The translations under genes were made by a program, and so were the position numbers. Shown here one piece after another: positions 39,001 through 51,167 of a stretch of 64,000 nucleotides of DNA. Within the stretch, counting starts at the first letter, position 1; each line of letters begins with the position of its first letter. Below the pieces are notes generated by a model. That model worked only from the letters and a program-made list of their open reading frames with translations, was not told where the DNA came from and made no database searches. This stretch comes from Mesaphorura yosii (taxonomy: Eukaryota; Arthropoda; Collembola; Poduromorpha; Tullbergiidae). The stretch is taken from contig WIXG01000001.1 of the NCBI GenBank assembly GCA_009869945.1, positions 682,001 through 746,000 of the forward strand, in the 5' to 3' direction.

Positions 39001-42000
39001 AACATGCTGTAAGCTGTATTATAACAATAGAGCCAGAATACTAGGGCATGTAGTTACAAAAAAATTAATTGAAAGTCTCACTCCAGCTGTTAAAAAGCTA
39101 TAAAAGCAAGACATAAGCAACTTGCAGCATGAACTTTATCTTTCCAGGGAAAAGCAGCATGGCCATTTAATATAAAGCTACGATTATGACCAGACCCGGA
39201 TTGGTTAAAGTTAGCATGAACTTGCGCGGCTGCTGAATATTTTCATTAATGCCGCATTTAATATTTGAACTTTTGTAGCCTTGCCTTGACTTGCGCCTCA
39301 CGAAAGCTGTTGTTTTGTTTCAGTTTCAGTTTCAAGCTTTGCGCTCATGTTGCCTATTGTGCTTGTTATTAGCACATCTTCAGTGTGCTTATGTTCTTGT
39401 CTGTATGTATAAAAAAATTGCGAAAACCGCTTCACGATTCAGATATAAATATGTCCGCCGTAAAGTGAAATGTTTCCTATCCTCGCAAAGCAGGACAGCG
39501 GGATCGCGTACCAGCAGAACAGAGTTAATATTGTAATATTACGCAGCATTCGTTTTACAAACTAAGTGCACGTTGAACGGTGGATTAAGCATCCATCATT
39601 GGGTATCTATCGTAGTCAACTGTCATACTTAGTGTTTGATGTACGAATCGAGGATAATCAACTCAGACATAGTCTATGCGATCTCAATGATTAACATGCA
39701 TGTCCGAGGTAATCATAAGTCGAAGCGGGTCGTTGAATGCAGTGTATTTTAGAAACGAGGAAGCAAGAGGATTTGCTCTTGTGGAAGTATGCATCATCCT
39801 TGAAATCGTATTATCCCTAGCCAAAGATGGAAGTTTCGTAGGTGTGAAGCTCAGGTTGCAGCGGAGGAAGCAAACTGCTGTTGATGCTTGAAAATTCTCC
39901 CTTGGCTGTACTCGATTTTCAGGGACAGTTTAGTCTACAAAATTGCTTCCAAGTGCTTAGTAGAGGGAAGCATATATAATTATTTACCTAAGGGTCAGCT
40001 TTACATAGGTTCAGAAGGACGCACATCCGAACTTTGCTCGAAGTTATATGCCCGCACCATTGAAGACATCAACCCCGGAAGCCAGTTTTATCTACATTCA
40101 TACCTTGAACGACTTATCGGTACTCAAAGTTTTAGAAAACGAAAATTTGATTGAAGTTATATACGTCTTTTATTAGCAAGCAAAATAGACCATGAGGAAC
40201 GATCGACTGGCGAATGATGTAACAATGATTGCGTTGCATTGAAAACGTACATTGTTATACCAATCATCCCCGATGCACGGCTAAAGAAGAATGTTTCATA
40301 TGCTTGAAGATGTGCTAGTGTCTTTCATTTGTAATGAAGTATTATATTAGTAATGAGTTTACTCTCCCAACCGAAAGATTCTTGTATTTGTGCTGCACCA
40401 AGGCACAATAAAGTCAATATAGTGCTGGAGTCCCAGCCGCACAAAATGCTGGAAACCAAATATTAAATTAATAAGACTTATTATATTCGAGCTCCAGTCT
40501 CTTTACTGGCCTCGTTACTCGTAACATTGGTGAGTGAGTTATGTAGTAATGTGGAAAATGCTCAGTCATTGTTTCAGCGGCGATATTTTTAATTGAAACC
40601 AACTCAACTGGGGCGGCTGAGTTGTTGCAGCTACCAATTCCGCTTCTCATTTAAATATACACGCCATGCTACGTCCGTTGCCAGACCTGCGACGCGCATT
40701 TCGTCTAACATATTTCATATTTGAGCATTTGAGCTGAATTCAACAGCCAATTTTTGCGAGACATGGAAAAATATAATCAGAAGTGAAAGTGAGAAGTCAA
40801 GAGCTTGTTTTTCACTCAGAAACAGCTACAGCGGCAGATTGTCGTACACGGAAATGAGTTTTACATGTGCACGAAGACTGCAGAAATGGAAATTCTATTT
40901 TTGCGACAAGGCAACATTGGGTCTGTAACGAAATCTCTGCTCACTCATTTACTTGCTTTCCCACTTCCTGTGTAAACTGGCGCCTGCCTTTCTGCAACCG
41001 GTGTCAAACACCTTCTACGCTCTTTGCCAGTGCCATGCTCAAGCCGTGCTGTGGACTAGTAGTATTATGATTTTATAAAATCAACTTGAAACTCAATTTG
41101 CTTTTGCTCTCCTTTTGATTCTTTTTTTGATTGTCTCTTTTCGATGAAAGTTATTCGAATTCCTATTCACCATTACTGTTCGCTGTTTGTTCACCCACTT
41201 CAACAGAACACGTCATTTCTGAGCGAGCATATTGTTGAATGTGACGCTGACACAGAATTTCGACACCAATTCACAAGATGAGAGATTGTCTCCTGATGGA
41301 ATTTACTAGTATATAACGAGAAAGCTATGTCAGCTTTCATGTCTATCTGCTCTTCTCTACTCAATATTTCATGTTAATTTCAACGAGGCAGCAGTCGGAG
41401 GCTCAATTTGGCCTAGTTTCATTCAAACGGTTGACGGGCGACAAATCTTTTGTCTTGTTTTGCGCTAATTAGTACTCCGAATTGTCGTAATGATTTGACA
41501 GGCAATTAATGCATAGAGATATTTCGCAAACGAACCGCCAGAAGGATCGGTCGATCAGCAAATCGTTGGGTGTGCTTGAAATAATTTCGTATGCAAACGC
41601 GGGAGCCTCCATTTGTACAATTTAGAAATGATATCTATAAGCAGCTGCCTACAGACGGTCTTACATTAAATTCCGTTTTCGTTTTTGAACTCTTTCAACG
41701 TTAAAACCTCAAAGAATCAGAATTCTTAGAAATGGTTTCAGATTCCTGTGCCACATGTCGTGCATTAACCGAATCTCATTAATTGTGCACTCCATGCTAC
41801 ACACTCGAATCTTGTAAAGTGAAAGTAAGCTGATGATGAAAAATTTAAAGTGGTTTCATTTTCTCATACGAGTACATCACTCAGCTGAAGTGGGCTGGTG
41901 ACAGCGACGGCTGAAATTGGGTTTAAAGAAATTCCTCAACTCTGAGCTTAGCCTAGTCATGTCGTTGGTGAAAATGGGGCCGTGAATTCACAGCAGCACT

Positions 42001-45000
42001 GCGTGGCAGGCAGCAGCTTATGTTTGAGGTTTCCTTTCTGCCTTGTTATCCGGCTTCAAGTAAGTGGAAATCTGACACCTTTCATAAGCTAGGCCGAGCC
42101 ACAAGTTTTCTTGCGCTGCCTGCCTCTTGACAAGGCGACAACGACAAGACAAGACCGTAGCCAATTTTCCACTAACCCACCATCTGCTTGTCCAGTCATG
42201 ATTATGAAACATGGCGACGGGCTGACAAAGATATAACACACGCGTGCAAAGAAGAGCTCGAAAGTGTGGCAGTTAGCAAACACAATGTAGCTTCTTTGTG
42301 AATTTGATTGGAGCTAATTTAGGTTAAACCTCTGAGACAACAGTCAAACAATGCGGAATGTAAGTCTTGAAATTGCTTTCTTTGAACTAGAAAAATGATA
42401 TTGTATATAGTATTGTGAAGGTTTCCGCCTTGCGACCTTCCTCCCGGATGCAGCTTGCGTCACTAGCTAGGAGGTACTTCGCGTGGCCCGTGCTAGCATG
42501 AGGAAACAATTTGAAATCTGATCTATTCAAAATTAATTCTCTTTGTGGTTGGGGGAGTGAGCAAGCACGAAGGCCCCAAACACGCGTGCATACTGATTAT
42601 CCTGGCTTGAAACGTGTTCACTTTGATTATTGACTTTCATGGATAGATTACTGGTAATCTTTCACAACACGCGAGACATGTCGGGTTGAATTTTGTACAC
42701 GCCTAAGCAGTACACAAGCGCATTGAAAATTGTAAACTACTACTGGTTTACTCGTCTTTGCCAGTCGAAAAGTTTGACTCACAAGTGTTCGAGAAAGATA
42801 ATGCAAATAATAATAATAAATAATAAATATCTTTATTTGCTCTCGGTACTTACGTCTAATGACATGAACCGAGCGTCGATGACATAACTAGTAACTTGCT
42901 AAGGATAGAGTAAAAATGAAATTAAAAAAACCAACTTAACCTAGACGCGCTAACCCGGGGAACTCCGTGGGTTAAAAGCCGTTATGTCCCCGCAGTGGCG
43001 CCCTGACGACTGAGCGCATAGCACTCACGCCACTTGCCGAGCGGGTGGGCGCCAGAGTCGCTTGTGGACACCGGGCCACTCGTGGAGTTTCCGGGTCAGG
43101 TTGTCTCAATTACAACGTGCTAATTTGCAGAAGACAGAAAAGATTTGAGTCTGCTTACTGGGAACATACATGTATAAACATAAACACAATGAGCTCAGTA
43201 GAGTTGATTCACAGAAATCAAAGATACACGTTAGCGGAATTCCAATGTTATTGAATCAAGTGCTAATTTGCAAACTGAGGTGACGCGTTGAATTTCTGTA
43301 ATATATACGGATGTGATGTCGACCATTCCATGCATTCCTTCAGTAGGGAGTGGCACCATGTCACTTCATTCATATGCTTTCTGAGGGTCACCGGCGAAAG
43401 TGATGTTGGACTGACCAAGCGTCAGAACAGCGACTGATTCGAGTCAAGCCACTCTTGTCCGCTCCTCTCGACGCTGGCCCATTTCAAATGGGCAAAACAG
43501 ATGCACAGAACAGAGATGTACCGCACAATTTATAAAATTTCCTTATCCATACAGTTACACCGATAACGAACTTAATTAAATCACTTGTACATCTCTTACG
43601 AAGACGCTAATACTAGAATTACAACAAATAGAATTAAAATTACTAAGGACAATTGCACTAGCACTAGTACAAGGCAAAGGTGAAGTGCTCTCTCTTTCGA
43701 GAGCACCTCACATGCACAACCTTCCTAGCTGAGCTCAGTAAGCAGACCTTAAGATAGTGCAAATGAAATGACAAATGGGATTTAGCAAATTACTAAATCT
43801 AAGGCAAGACCGCGACGCAAACGAGTTGAACCTGAAATTAAATTAATCGAGCCTCCAGCGATTGAACTGATCAAAAAATTTAATCACAAGGCTAACGAGA
43901 TTGCGAATTCTCAAGGAAAGAAAAGAGATTGGTGAACACTACTCGACGTTCTTGGATCATGATTGCCATGATGAACTGCTTGTGCTACAAACAAGCAGAC
44001 ATGGCTTGAAGTCAGCTTATCCCGCCCCTACTGCGAAATCCAATTTTCTTAACTACATTTCACAGCATCCTGCTGCAAAATACAATTCAGTGTCTAACAA
44101 GGCATGGCACGTTGCGAGACAGCTACTCAGTTTCACCTTTCACGTGAACTCGTGATCAGGTGGGATTCAATCCAAGCAAGTAAAGTCGCATCTTCTTCAC
44201 CTGAAGCGTGAGACCGTGTTGGCTCACAAATTGCATTCGGAAGCGCAGCCAAATTCTAAATTGTGATTTCACAAAGTAAAGTAAAAGCCGAAAACCTACA
44301 CAGAGCTACCGTATACAGCAGTTCGAATATTTGACTAGGATTGAAAAGAAAATAGATGCACGAATCCACGTTCCGTGCTGTCGTTGCTTCACAATAGTCT
44401 ACAATGTATTTTGAAAATTAATGCCTTCCTCTGTCGAGCCTATTTCGTTTCTTTTCATTTCCATTTTTACAATAACACGTATTGCTCTTTCTGCCCGGTC
44501 TGGACCCAAACAAACACAAAGAAAGGCATTACATTGCGAGATAAATTGTATTTTGCAAGTTGCAGATGACTTGGGCTATTTCGGCGCATTATACAAGTTT
44601 TAGAACAGTTTCTCTACCAAAACTCCGACGATAGAAAGGTACAAGGCATCCGCCTGCGTTCTTGATAACCGTATCTGCAACATATTGTGTCCTTGCGTTT
44701 GTGAGTGCGAAAAATGAGCAAACTGAAAACTGGAGTGCAATGGGAATGGCATAGGCCTTATTAATCCTATTTCATTAGTCTTTCCTCCAGCAATGTGCTG
44801 CAGTGCACGAACAGAAAGAAAGCAGCGCTTTGCTGATGTGGTAAAGAAAGCCGAAAGCCTGGCTCACTCGAAAGAGACCAAGATGAGAGTCGTTGTTGTT
44901 TTAAAAAAGAAAATTGTTAGCTTAACTCCCCTCTTCCCTTTCAACTCAGATTTTAATCCTATTCATGTCATATTGCTGCAAGATGAGACGGGGATTTCCT

Positions 45001-45633
45001 TTCATGAAAGCATGATATCAGTCAGAGAACTGTCTATCCGGCTACTTTTCTCGCCCGGCTTCGTGGCTGTGGGCTAGAGGCATGGATGTGCTTAAAACTG
45101 CCGAGACTACGCACCAACTTTTTAGCAAAATTAAAATTGTCAGTCGAAAACCATATTCATAGTGCCCGCACAATAAAACAACACAAGGCCCAACTGCCAC
45201 CGAGTCGAGATTAGAAGGGTATTCTCCAAGCTGCCGTCGCTCAACAACGCTTGAGCCCTTTTGAATGAAAACAAGTTCAAAACAAAAGTCTCACACTTTC
45301 TGTCTCACGAAACATGCCCGGGCCCGGAAAGACTTGTGCCAGCCTGCGATTGCGCTTGTGCTTCTAGAATACCAAAATCTCTGCCCTAGTTTAACGAAAG
45401 TTCATCCCATTTTTCAATTTTGCAAATGTCGGACCGAAATATGATTGATTTGGGAAGTGGATCGACTGAGGAGTGAGACTGGACCGAACGTTCAATCAGT
45501 GCAGCTGCTCAGACACGCCGAGTTAGGTTAAGACTTGGGGTAAGCTGTCGGCTTAGTGGGATTACTCACCTAATTCAGTGTGAAGGCTCCAGTTGACGAA
45601 AGTGGACAGCAGCAGCAACTCGCGTAGAATCAT
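24002..45633 (-). CDS. dpr: Dpr-family two-Ig-domain neuronal surface protein
   Basis: Nine exons join in phase over 21.6 kb into about 323 aa: 45570-45633, 38026-38091, 37554-37711, 32579-32630, 28177-28341, 26833-27007, 24644-24780 and 24002-24156, with a 5' UTR exon not located (eight coding exons are given here; any ninth would be non-coding). Exon 1 encodes a signal peptide (MILRELLLLSTFVNWS). Ig1 runs NLTNITAPLGSTAFLHCKV, then VSWMKKE, RLLTFGLHTYSGDERL and DDGSYQCQIS. Ig2 runs VPQISIVDDLGRSI, STLELRCII, LWKQGNRTLNYDTSRGG and NDSGEYVCSI. The tail has the family's GEVPAAMQH, then a hydrophobic stretch suiting a GPI or transmembrane anchor. Dpr proteins pair with DIP Ig proteins to specify synaptic partners in insects. 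The 66-nt exon at 38026 (phase 1 to 1) can be skipped in frame and is the least certain. Introns are large (4-9 kb); one contains a complete MULE transposon. Which of the many Dprs this is cannot be told. Confidence 0.9.
26107..26135. repeat. TCA/TCT trinucleotide microsatellite
   Basis: A run of mixed TCA and TCT triplets in the dpr intron. It opens a poly-serine reading frame on the plus strand, which explains the chance ORF there. Confidence 0.7.
30451..32408 (-). mobile_element. Mutator-like (MULE) DNA transposon, about 1.96 kb
   Basis: The element is bounded by inverted repeats at 30451-30477 and 32382-32408, both starting GATTCTCGAAAG and repeating TTCTCGAAA. Further copies of the TTCTCGAAA unit lie subterminally on both sides (for example near 30511 and 32308-32340). 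It encloses one three-exon transposase gene. It sits in the dpr intron between the exons at 32579-32630 and 28177-28341, in the same transcriptional direction as dpr. I could not identify a clean 8-10 bp target duplication; GATTCC and GATACC lie near the two ends but differ. Superfamily assignment rests on the transposase. Confidence 0.8.
30652..32245 (-). CDS. MULE transposase with FLYWCH-like zinc finger
   Basis: Three exons (31688-32245, 31392-31622, 30652-31311), joined in phase 0, give 482 aa. An N-terminal FLYWCH-type finger is visible (YWICASKNC followed by NQHSANLPD), suited to DNA binding. The catalytic core has the acidic residues expected of a MULE DDE domain: Asp in TWILDGTFK, Asp in YIITDFEKAA and Glu in TSNLVEGWH, plus GCLFHLAQ between them. 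The blocks SSTALPLIYAVLRDK, FHALAFVP, YFEKTYVGK, FPIRVWN and NNGIPRTSN follow the order of this family. There are no stops or frameshifts. The start is the ATG at 32245. Exon 1 ends at CAA/GTATTT; the later GTGAGC donor breaks frame. The gene could encode an active transposase or a recently inserted, not yet decayed copy; domestication cannot be excluded. Confidence 0.88.
33652..33768. repeat. Short inverted repeat in dpr intron
   Basis: A 12-nt sequence ACGATTTAGTAT at 33652-33663 recurs inverted at 33757-33768, and a related TACTAAATCATTTG lies at 33675-33688. It may be a decayed MITE or chance. Confidence 0.35.
35768..36336. repeat. Fold-back (inverted repeat) element
   Basis: The left arm core at 35775-35815 and the right arm core at 36295-36336 are inverted copies, roughly 85 percent alike by eye, sharing GACCAG, AATGTT, TGACT, TAATGCTAAAAA and GTAATG in order. 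Weaker similarity continues inward (ATATGTTG and AATGTC on both arms), so each arm is perhaps 150 bp. No coding capacity is visible. It is probably a degraded non-autonomous transposon inside the dpr intron. Confidence 0.6.
42805..43110 (-). repeat. SINE-like patch ending in an AAT-rich tail
   Basis: On the minus strand a GC-rich, structured head (about 43110-42930) contains a tRNA A-box-like stretch, GTGGCGTGAGTGC followed by TATGCGCTCAG. An AT-rich body and a tail of ATT triplets at 42805-42829 follow. It is unlike the surrounding sequence. A tRNA-derived SINE is the best guess, but no clear B box or target duplication was found. Confidence 0.35.
43680..43711. repeat. Perfect-loop hairpin
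   Basis: A 13-nt arm GTGAAGTGCTCTC (43680-43692) pairs with GAGAGCACCTCAC (43699-43711), with one wobble or mismatch, around a 6-nt loop. The function is unknown; it may belong to a transposon end. Confidence 0.5.
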
Positions 45634-48600
45634 TTCAACTGTTTGAATGTCAAATCCTTCAAACTTCAAACGGCTGCCAAACAGTTTCTAAAAGGTTACC
45701 AGCCTTCTCAGCGCAGCCTAAATCAAGGAAGAAGGAAATCAAATCTCTTCCGCTGCACTGGATTAGTGTGCCAATTATTGATGTAAACAACGTCGTCGTA
45801 GAAGCCCACGGACAGACATCAGCTGACTTGGAACCAAACTGGCAACGTCTTCGTCTTCAATGCTCGGGAGATGAAACACGGCCGCAGTCCACAATTTATT
45901 CACTTGGCTAAGCCTGACACGTTTCAGTTCGCATTCGCAATTTCAACTCAACACAGAAGTCGTCCACTTTTGTATTCTACTCTTTCGCCTTAATATGTAA
46001 ACAAACTGGAGCCAAACTTTTCATTTTTCACACCATGCATGGTCGCGAGGAGTCACACCGACTTCTGGAAGCCGCCACGGTGGTTGACGTTTGCTTGTTG
46101 GTTCGTTTGCAAAATAAATTATCGTTAGTTAACAGCTACTCACAGTTTGGACATGCAAGCGGAAAGAAAGTTTCAGACGAGACGACGGCTTGTTGTCGTT
46201 GTCCAGTGCTGGATTTAGATTTATAGTTCCACAAAACGGTGCTCGAGGACGCGACAAAAGAGACTACGAGCTGGAATCGGAACTTGGAACCGGAGCTGAT
46301 GGCACATCGAGAATGAATGAATGCGCTTAAATAAGAAGCCGAGTCTCAAATCCAGCTACATGGTTTCGGTTCTCTTCTCAAGAATGTGAGAAAATGGAAT
46401 AGCGTGGGGAAAGTGGAGAAAGATTCAGCCCGATGCTCGAGTCTCGCCTTTCTCCTCATTGCATGTACATTGCAACTAGCGCACACAGACGATTGTCGCT
46501 GTGGGTGAAGCATTGCACTGCATTAAGCATCCCGGTCGCAATAAAAAGACCATCTGCAGCACCATTCCATGACATTCTATACGATTCACAAGGAAGAATG
46601 TATTGAAAATATTTTTAAAATATCCCAGAATGGTAAATGGTAATGGGAATACTTTCAATTTTAAATCGGGATAAAAACATGAAAGGAAGACTTAGAATTT
46701 CAAGCTTAGGGTTGGGCTCGGATTTCAATTTAGGGCACAAAGCACGACATAAAGTGGCGTGTGCAATTGACTGACGAGATTCGCGGTGGTTGTGGCCCGT
46801 ACTACGACTCAAAAATCCGAATAGCTTGATGGATTTGTAATTATAAGCCATGTGAGCAAGACTCTAAAATCAGTGGATTGCATGGGCGACATTACCAACA
46901 TTCTACCCAAAATCTTCATCTGCATGTCAAATCGCTCCAAGAAGCACATTTTTCACTGTCTGCACAGTGCACAGAAGAACGCGCAATCAGAACCCCGAAC
47001 AGAAGGCCAGCCCGAGACTTCGCATGCTCTGGTTGCTCTGTCGGCCGTCTAGCCACTAGCGAGCACTGCGCCAACTCTGTGCAATCTAACGCAGGTCCGC
47101 GTCGCACTTAAATGATAATATTAAGATAAGACTATAAATCATATTCGCTTGACAATGACAATGACAAGTTCAAAAAAGTTTTCTCTTTTTCTCGCCCTCG
47201 CTCTGCTGCTCCCATTTCGCATTCGCCGTTTGTGGACATATGCGTCACTGTACATTGCATCTGCATCCTTTCTCGATCTCTGAGGGGAAGGAAGTCTACG
47301 CACGCTATACTCAAGCGGCGCATGAGAAGAAAATCGAACCAACCTTGAAGATCGTGCCCTAAATTTGTAATTAATCGAATTGGAAGCTGTGTTGCGCTTG
47401 TTAGGTTCGATCGTTGATGGCGATGCTGTACTTGGGCTGCTGAATGCAGTCTTTCTGAATTCTTGAATTACATACACGAGTAAATTCACTAAAACTTTGA
47501 GGAAAGTGCAGGAGTTTGAAAAGAAGCGAGAGGCGTGACCGTCGTGGCGTAAAATTAATGAGAGATCAACGTGTTACGTGTGAACGGTGAAATGAAGAAG
47601 AAAGGTCGCACAGGCATGCACCCAACACAAATGGCAATGGCAAATCACGTCTCAAGATCCACTTATCATGGCTTATGGATTCAGTGAAGAAAGACGCAGA
47701 CGTTCCCCGCTTTCTCTTTTTTGCCAGACTCAGGCATGGGGCCGAGTTAATGTGCATGAAGAAAATATTCCGGTGACATAACCTGAATGCATCATATGAG
47801 CTGGAGTTAATTCGAGACTTCAAAATTTGCACAAGTCTGTAAAATGACATGAGCTGCTGACTGACTCATGCAGTCTTGCTCTGTGAAATGTGCGCTATAA
47901 CGGAACTTTCACTTTGAATCCCGCCTCAGGCTGTCGCTATCATCGTCGCTCATCTGTCGCTTCGCTAAAATTTTGCAGCGAAGAGTGCTGAACCTTATAA
48001 TGTGAAGTGGAATAGACTCTAGTACTCATCCTGATCATTCGACTGAAGTTCGGTAAGGTGAAAGAATAGAATTCTTATTGTTACATCGTAGAATGAAGCG
48101 CACTAATTTGTGAAGTAACTGAAGAAGATAATCATCACATGCATAAACAAAGTGTCGTCACCATGCACGGGATTAGGGTAAGATCAACGTGAAGAGTTTA
48201 GATCCAGGCCTGGAGCTGTATGTATGTGGAAGCGCAGCTGGCTTCAATTCAATGAAGTTCCCAGCCTCAACCACCAGCCCGAAAAGTACACAAATTATCA
48301 CAAAGCGATTAACGCTTGAGTTCGGCCCGGGTCCAGACAAGAGGTCCCGTTCAGTTCATGCTACATTTCGCCTCGCGACTTGCCAAAAAATCTTCTGCGC
48401 CAAGAAGATTCTTCCTCGAGATTATTTAAAATAGATAAGGAGGGCCAACGGCTCCGCCTCCGTCGTCCATCTCATAAAGGAATGTGTAAAGGGCGTCGTG
48501 GTGCAAAAGTTTCGTTTCATTTATGCAAATTTTTGGAAATTGTTCACTTAAGACACAAAGTACGGACTGGAGCAACACAATGAAGAGGGATCCGAGTTAA

Positions 48601-51167
48601 TAATATGCATAGCAGAATAAATTATATCGCTCCATCTTCTGCTCGATGGCTCTCATTACGAGCAGGGCCATGTTGCTTGAGCCGGAGGACGAGGAAGGAA
48701 GTGAGGGGTTGCGTTAACTAATCTGTGTGTGGATTACGAAATGATGGCTCCTTTCTCCTCATCTTTCTCTCATTTCAGACTCCGCAAGATCAAGATCCCA
48801 AGGAGTTTCCACTTACACTAGCTTTGCGCATTGTGGCACAGTGGTGAGTAGATTACCTGTTTTTGTGCCTGCAGCACTTTTCTCATTCTGTGTCTCGGTC
48901 GTAATAACTTTTTGTTTCCAGAAAGAATGCTTTGAGTGCCAGCACAAGGAGAGTGTTGCGCGTGGGTCGTCACGTAACAATAAAACGCAATCCCTTTGTT
49001 TTCCTGCGAAAGACAGGCGGACAGAACAAGGACAAGACAGCGGAGAAATTTTGGTCGAATGAGGAATCTTATTTCCCTCATTTCCTTCTCCTTTATGGTC
49101 TGTCGCACTAACTTGCTTTTGCCATTGCTGAAGAGGTGACTCATTTTCCTCCATTATTTTCTCCTCGTCCCATATTATTGCCTGCTTTGTTCCGACGTGA
49201 GCTTCATTCTTGGAATTGTCTCACTGTGATGTCCGTATGCCACCGGCTCGTAATTTGATGTCTATCACGGGAAAGGACAATGGAGCCGCATTGTGCCACT
49301 GCAGTGGCATGCCGGAGGAAGAGAAACTTGAAAAGAAGTGTCATTTAATTGGAGGACTTGATTAAAAATATTTCAGCGAATCATTCTCCTTTCTTTGGGG
49401 TGTTTGCTCGCGACCCTGGAAAGGCTTGAATGCATTGTCACAACTTTCAGATTGTGAAAATTGAGCCCACACATCCAAACTCCGAACCCTCAAATGCGTA
49501 ATCGTAAAATGCTGGTGAATTCACAAGCAATTCATAAAACTTCACTGTTATTTTATCTCAGACGGTTGTCAAAAACATGTAAACTTGTTGGCCATTACAA
49601 TAATAAACTACAATCACTTGAACCAAGCTTATTTGAACTCGTTGTCGGTGCTCTGTATTATGTTTGGCCATTGCACTTTACTACACTGCAAGGCTACTTG
49701 CTGAAAAAAGTTATTGAAAGTTTTTTCTCTCCATTTTGCTATCTTTATCTCCACGTTTAAGAAAAATTGCCGTTACTTTGCCTCACTTTAACCTCTGTAC
49801 CGGTATTGCCTTTCAGAATAAACAAGTTTGACCTGCACTCGACCGAACCCGTGCCATGCCATGAAAATTCGTAATTCATCCAAATAAACTTAAATGGTGG
49901 CCCTATATGACGTGGCGTAGGAATATTGTTATTGAGTTGTCGTCTGTGGTTTTTGCTGAAATTCCAACAAATCCGTAATAAAAGTTCATGGGTGCATATT
50001 TTTCTACGCTCGCTTTCAAGCCGTAACCTTAAGGTTGTAGTTGTATTTTAAAATTCAAATCTTGCTGCAGCTATAGGATGCGTCCCGAGCTCCATAAATA
50101 TTTACTCGTCAAGCCGATCGCAGTCACTGAGCAAGAATAGCAACTCAAATATAGTTGCGTAACTAACTGCAAAAGCCACAATAAGTCCAGCCTTGACGTT
50201 ACACGTAAATAACTAATTCATTATCATGAAACTAATCGGCAATCGCAATGCCCAAAACAATGATCCAAAACGATGAGTAGTGACAAGCTGATATAGGAGA
50301 ACTTTGATTAGCTTCAATTTTATATCTACGCGAAAATAGCAACAAATCCCATGCGTCAAAACCAGTAGGTGAAATAAAATGAAACTTTAAAATGAGACCA
50401 TTCTAGCTTGCAATAATGCGTAAATTGTGAAATTCAGTTGAATTTGGAGTTGACCTCTCTATCATAATGCCCAACGCAGCTCAACAGTGGCTGTGATATT
50501 GTGACCACTCCACAAAATTAGTTCGTTAGCAAGCTCTAGGAATGCATTCAGGATGTCTCTCCACACCCGCACCACGGAAGGTTCTGTCATGCAAAGATTA
50601 AACCGTCCGTCATGCAGTAGATATGAAATGCCCTGCCATAACAGGTTTGAATTAACATTTTGCCAGGGTAGACAATGGAGCTCGTAATAATACCACGCGG
50701 TCCTTTTGTGCTTCCACCTACTTCGTACTATTCTTTTAATTACGCTTCGTATGCATGAAATAGCGTCATGAAATAGCTCATTAACTCTCAGCTCAGCAGA
50801 GGAAATTACTTCGTAAACATTAATCAAATGTTATTACCAGATTTTGGTTCCGTTGCTCATTCCTGCAATGCAATTAAATCATATTTCATAATGCAAGCTT
50901 GACCTGTTTGCAAAATCCCATCGTTGGAATGAATTTTAAATGCGAATGCGAAGGTAGTTAATCAATCTTGTGATTCTCTGGCAGTTGTGCTCCAGTTTCA
51001 GTCTCCAAACAGCAAATTAGGAAAGCGAGTTCGTATTCGTGGATTTTGTCCTTAAAGTTCAGTCTGACCGAAATTGACTTTATATTTAGCCTTTAGTCAC
51101 ATACGCAAGAATTTAACACTTATCTTCGCTTGTGGCAACCGTGTCAGGCCGTGACTTTTATGCTATT
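45634..51167. other. Gene-poor region between dpr and the four-TM gene
   Basis: About 5.5 kb with no exon I can support on either strand. It must contain the dpr promoter at its left end and that of the four-TM gene at its right. Several open frames of 60-121 codons exist, but none shows family motifs, splice phase or a signal peptide. Confidence 0.45.

Noticed and set aside
50462..50827. 121-codon ORF on the minus strand
   Set aside because: No recognised motifs, odd composition and no splice or neighbour support.
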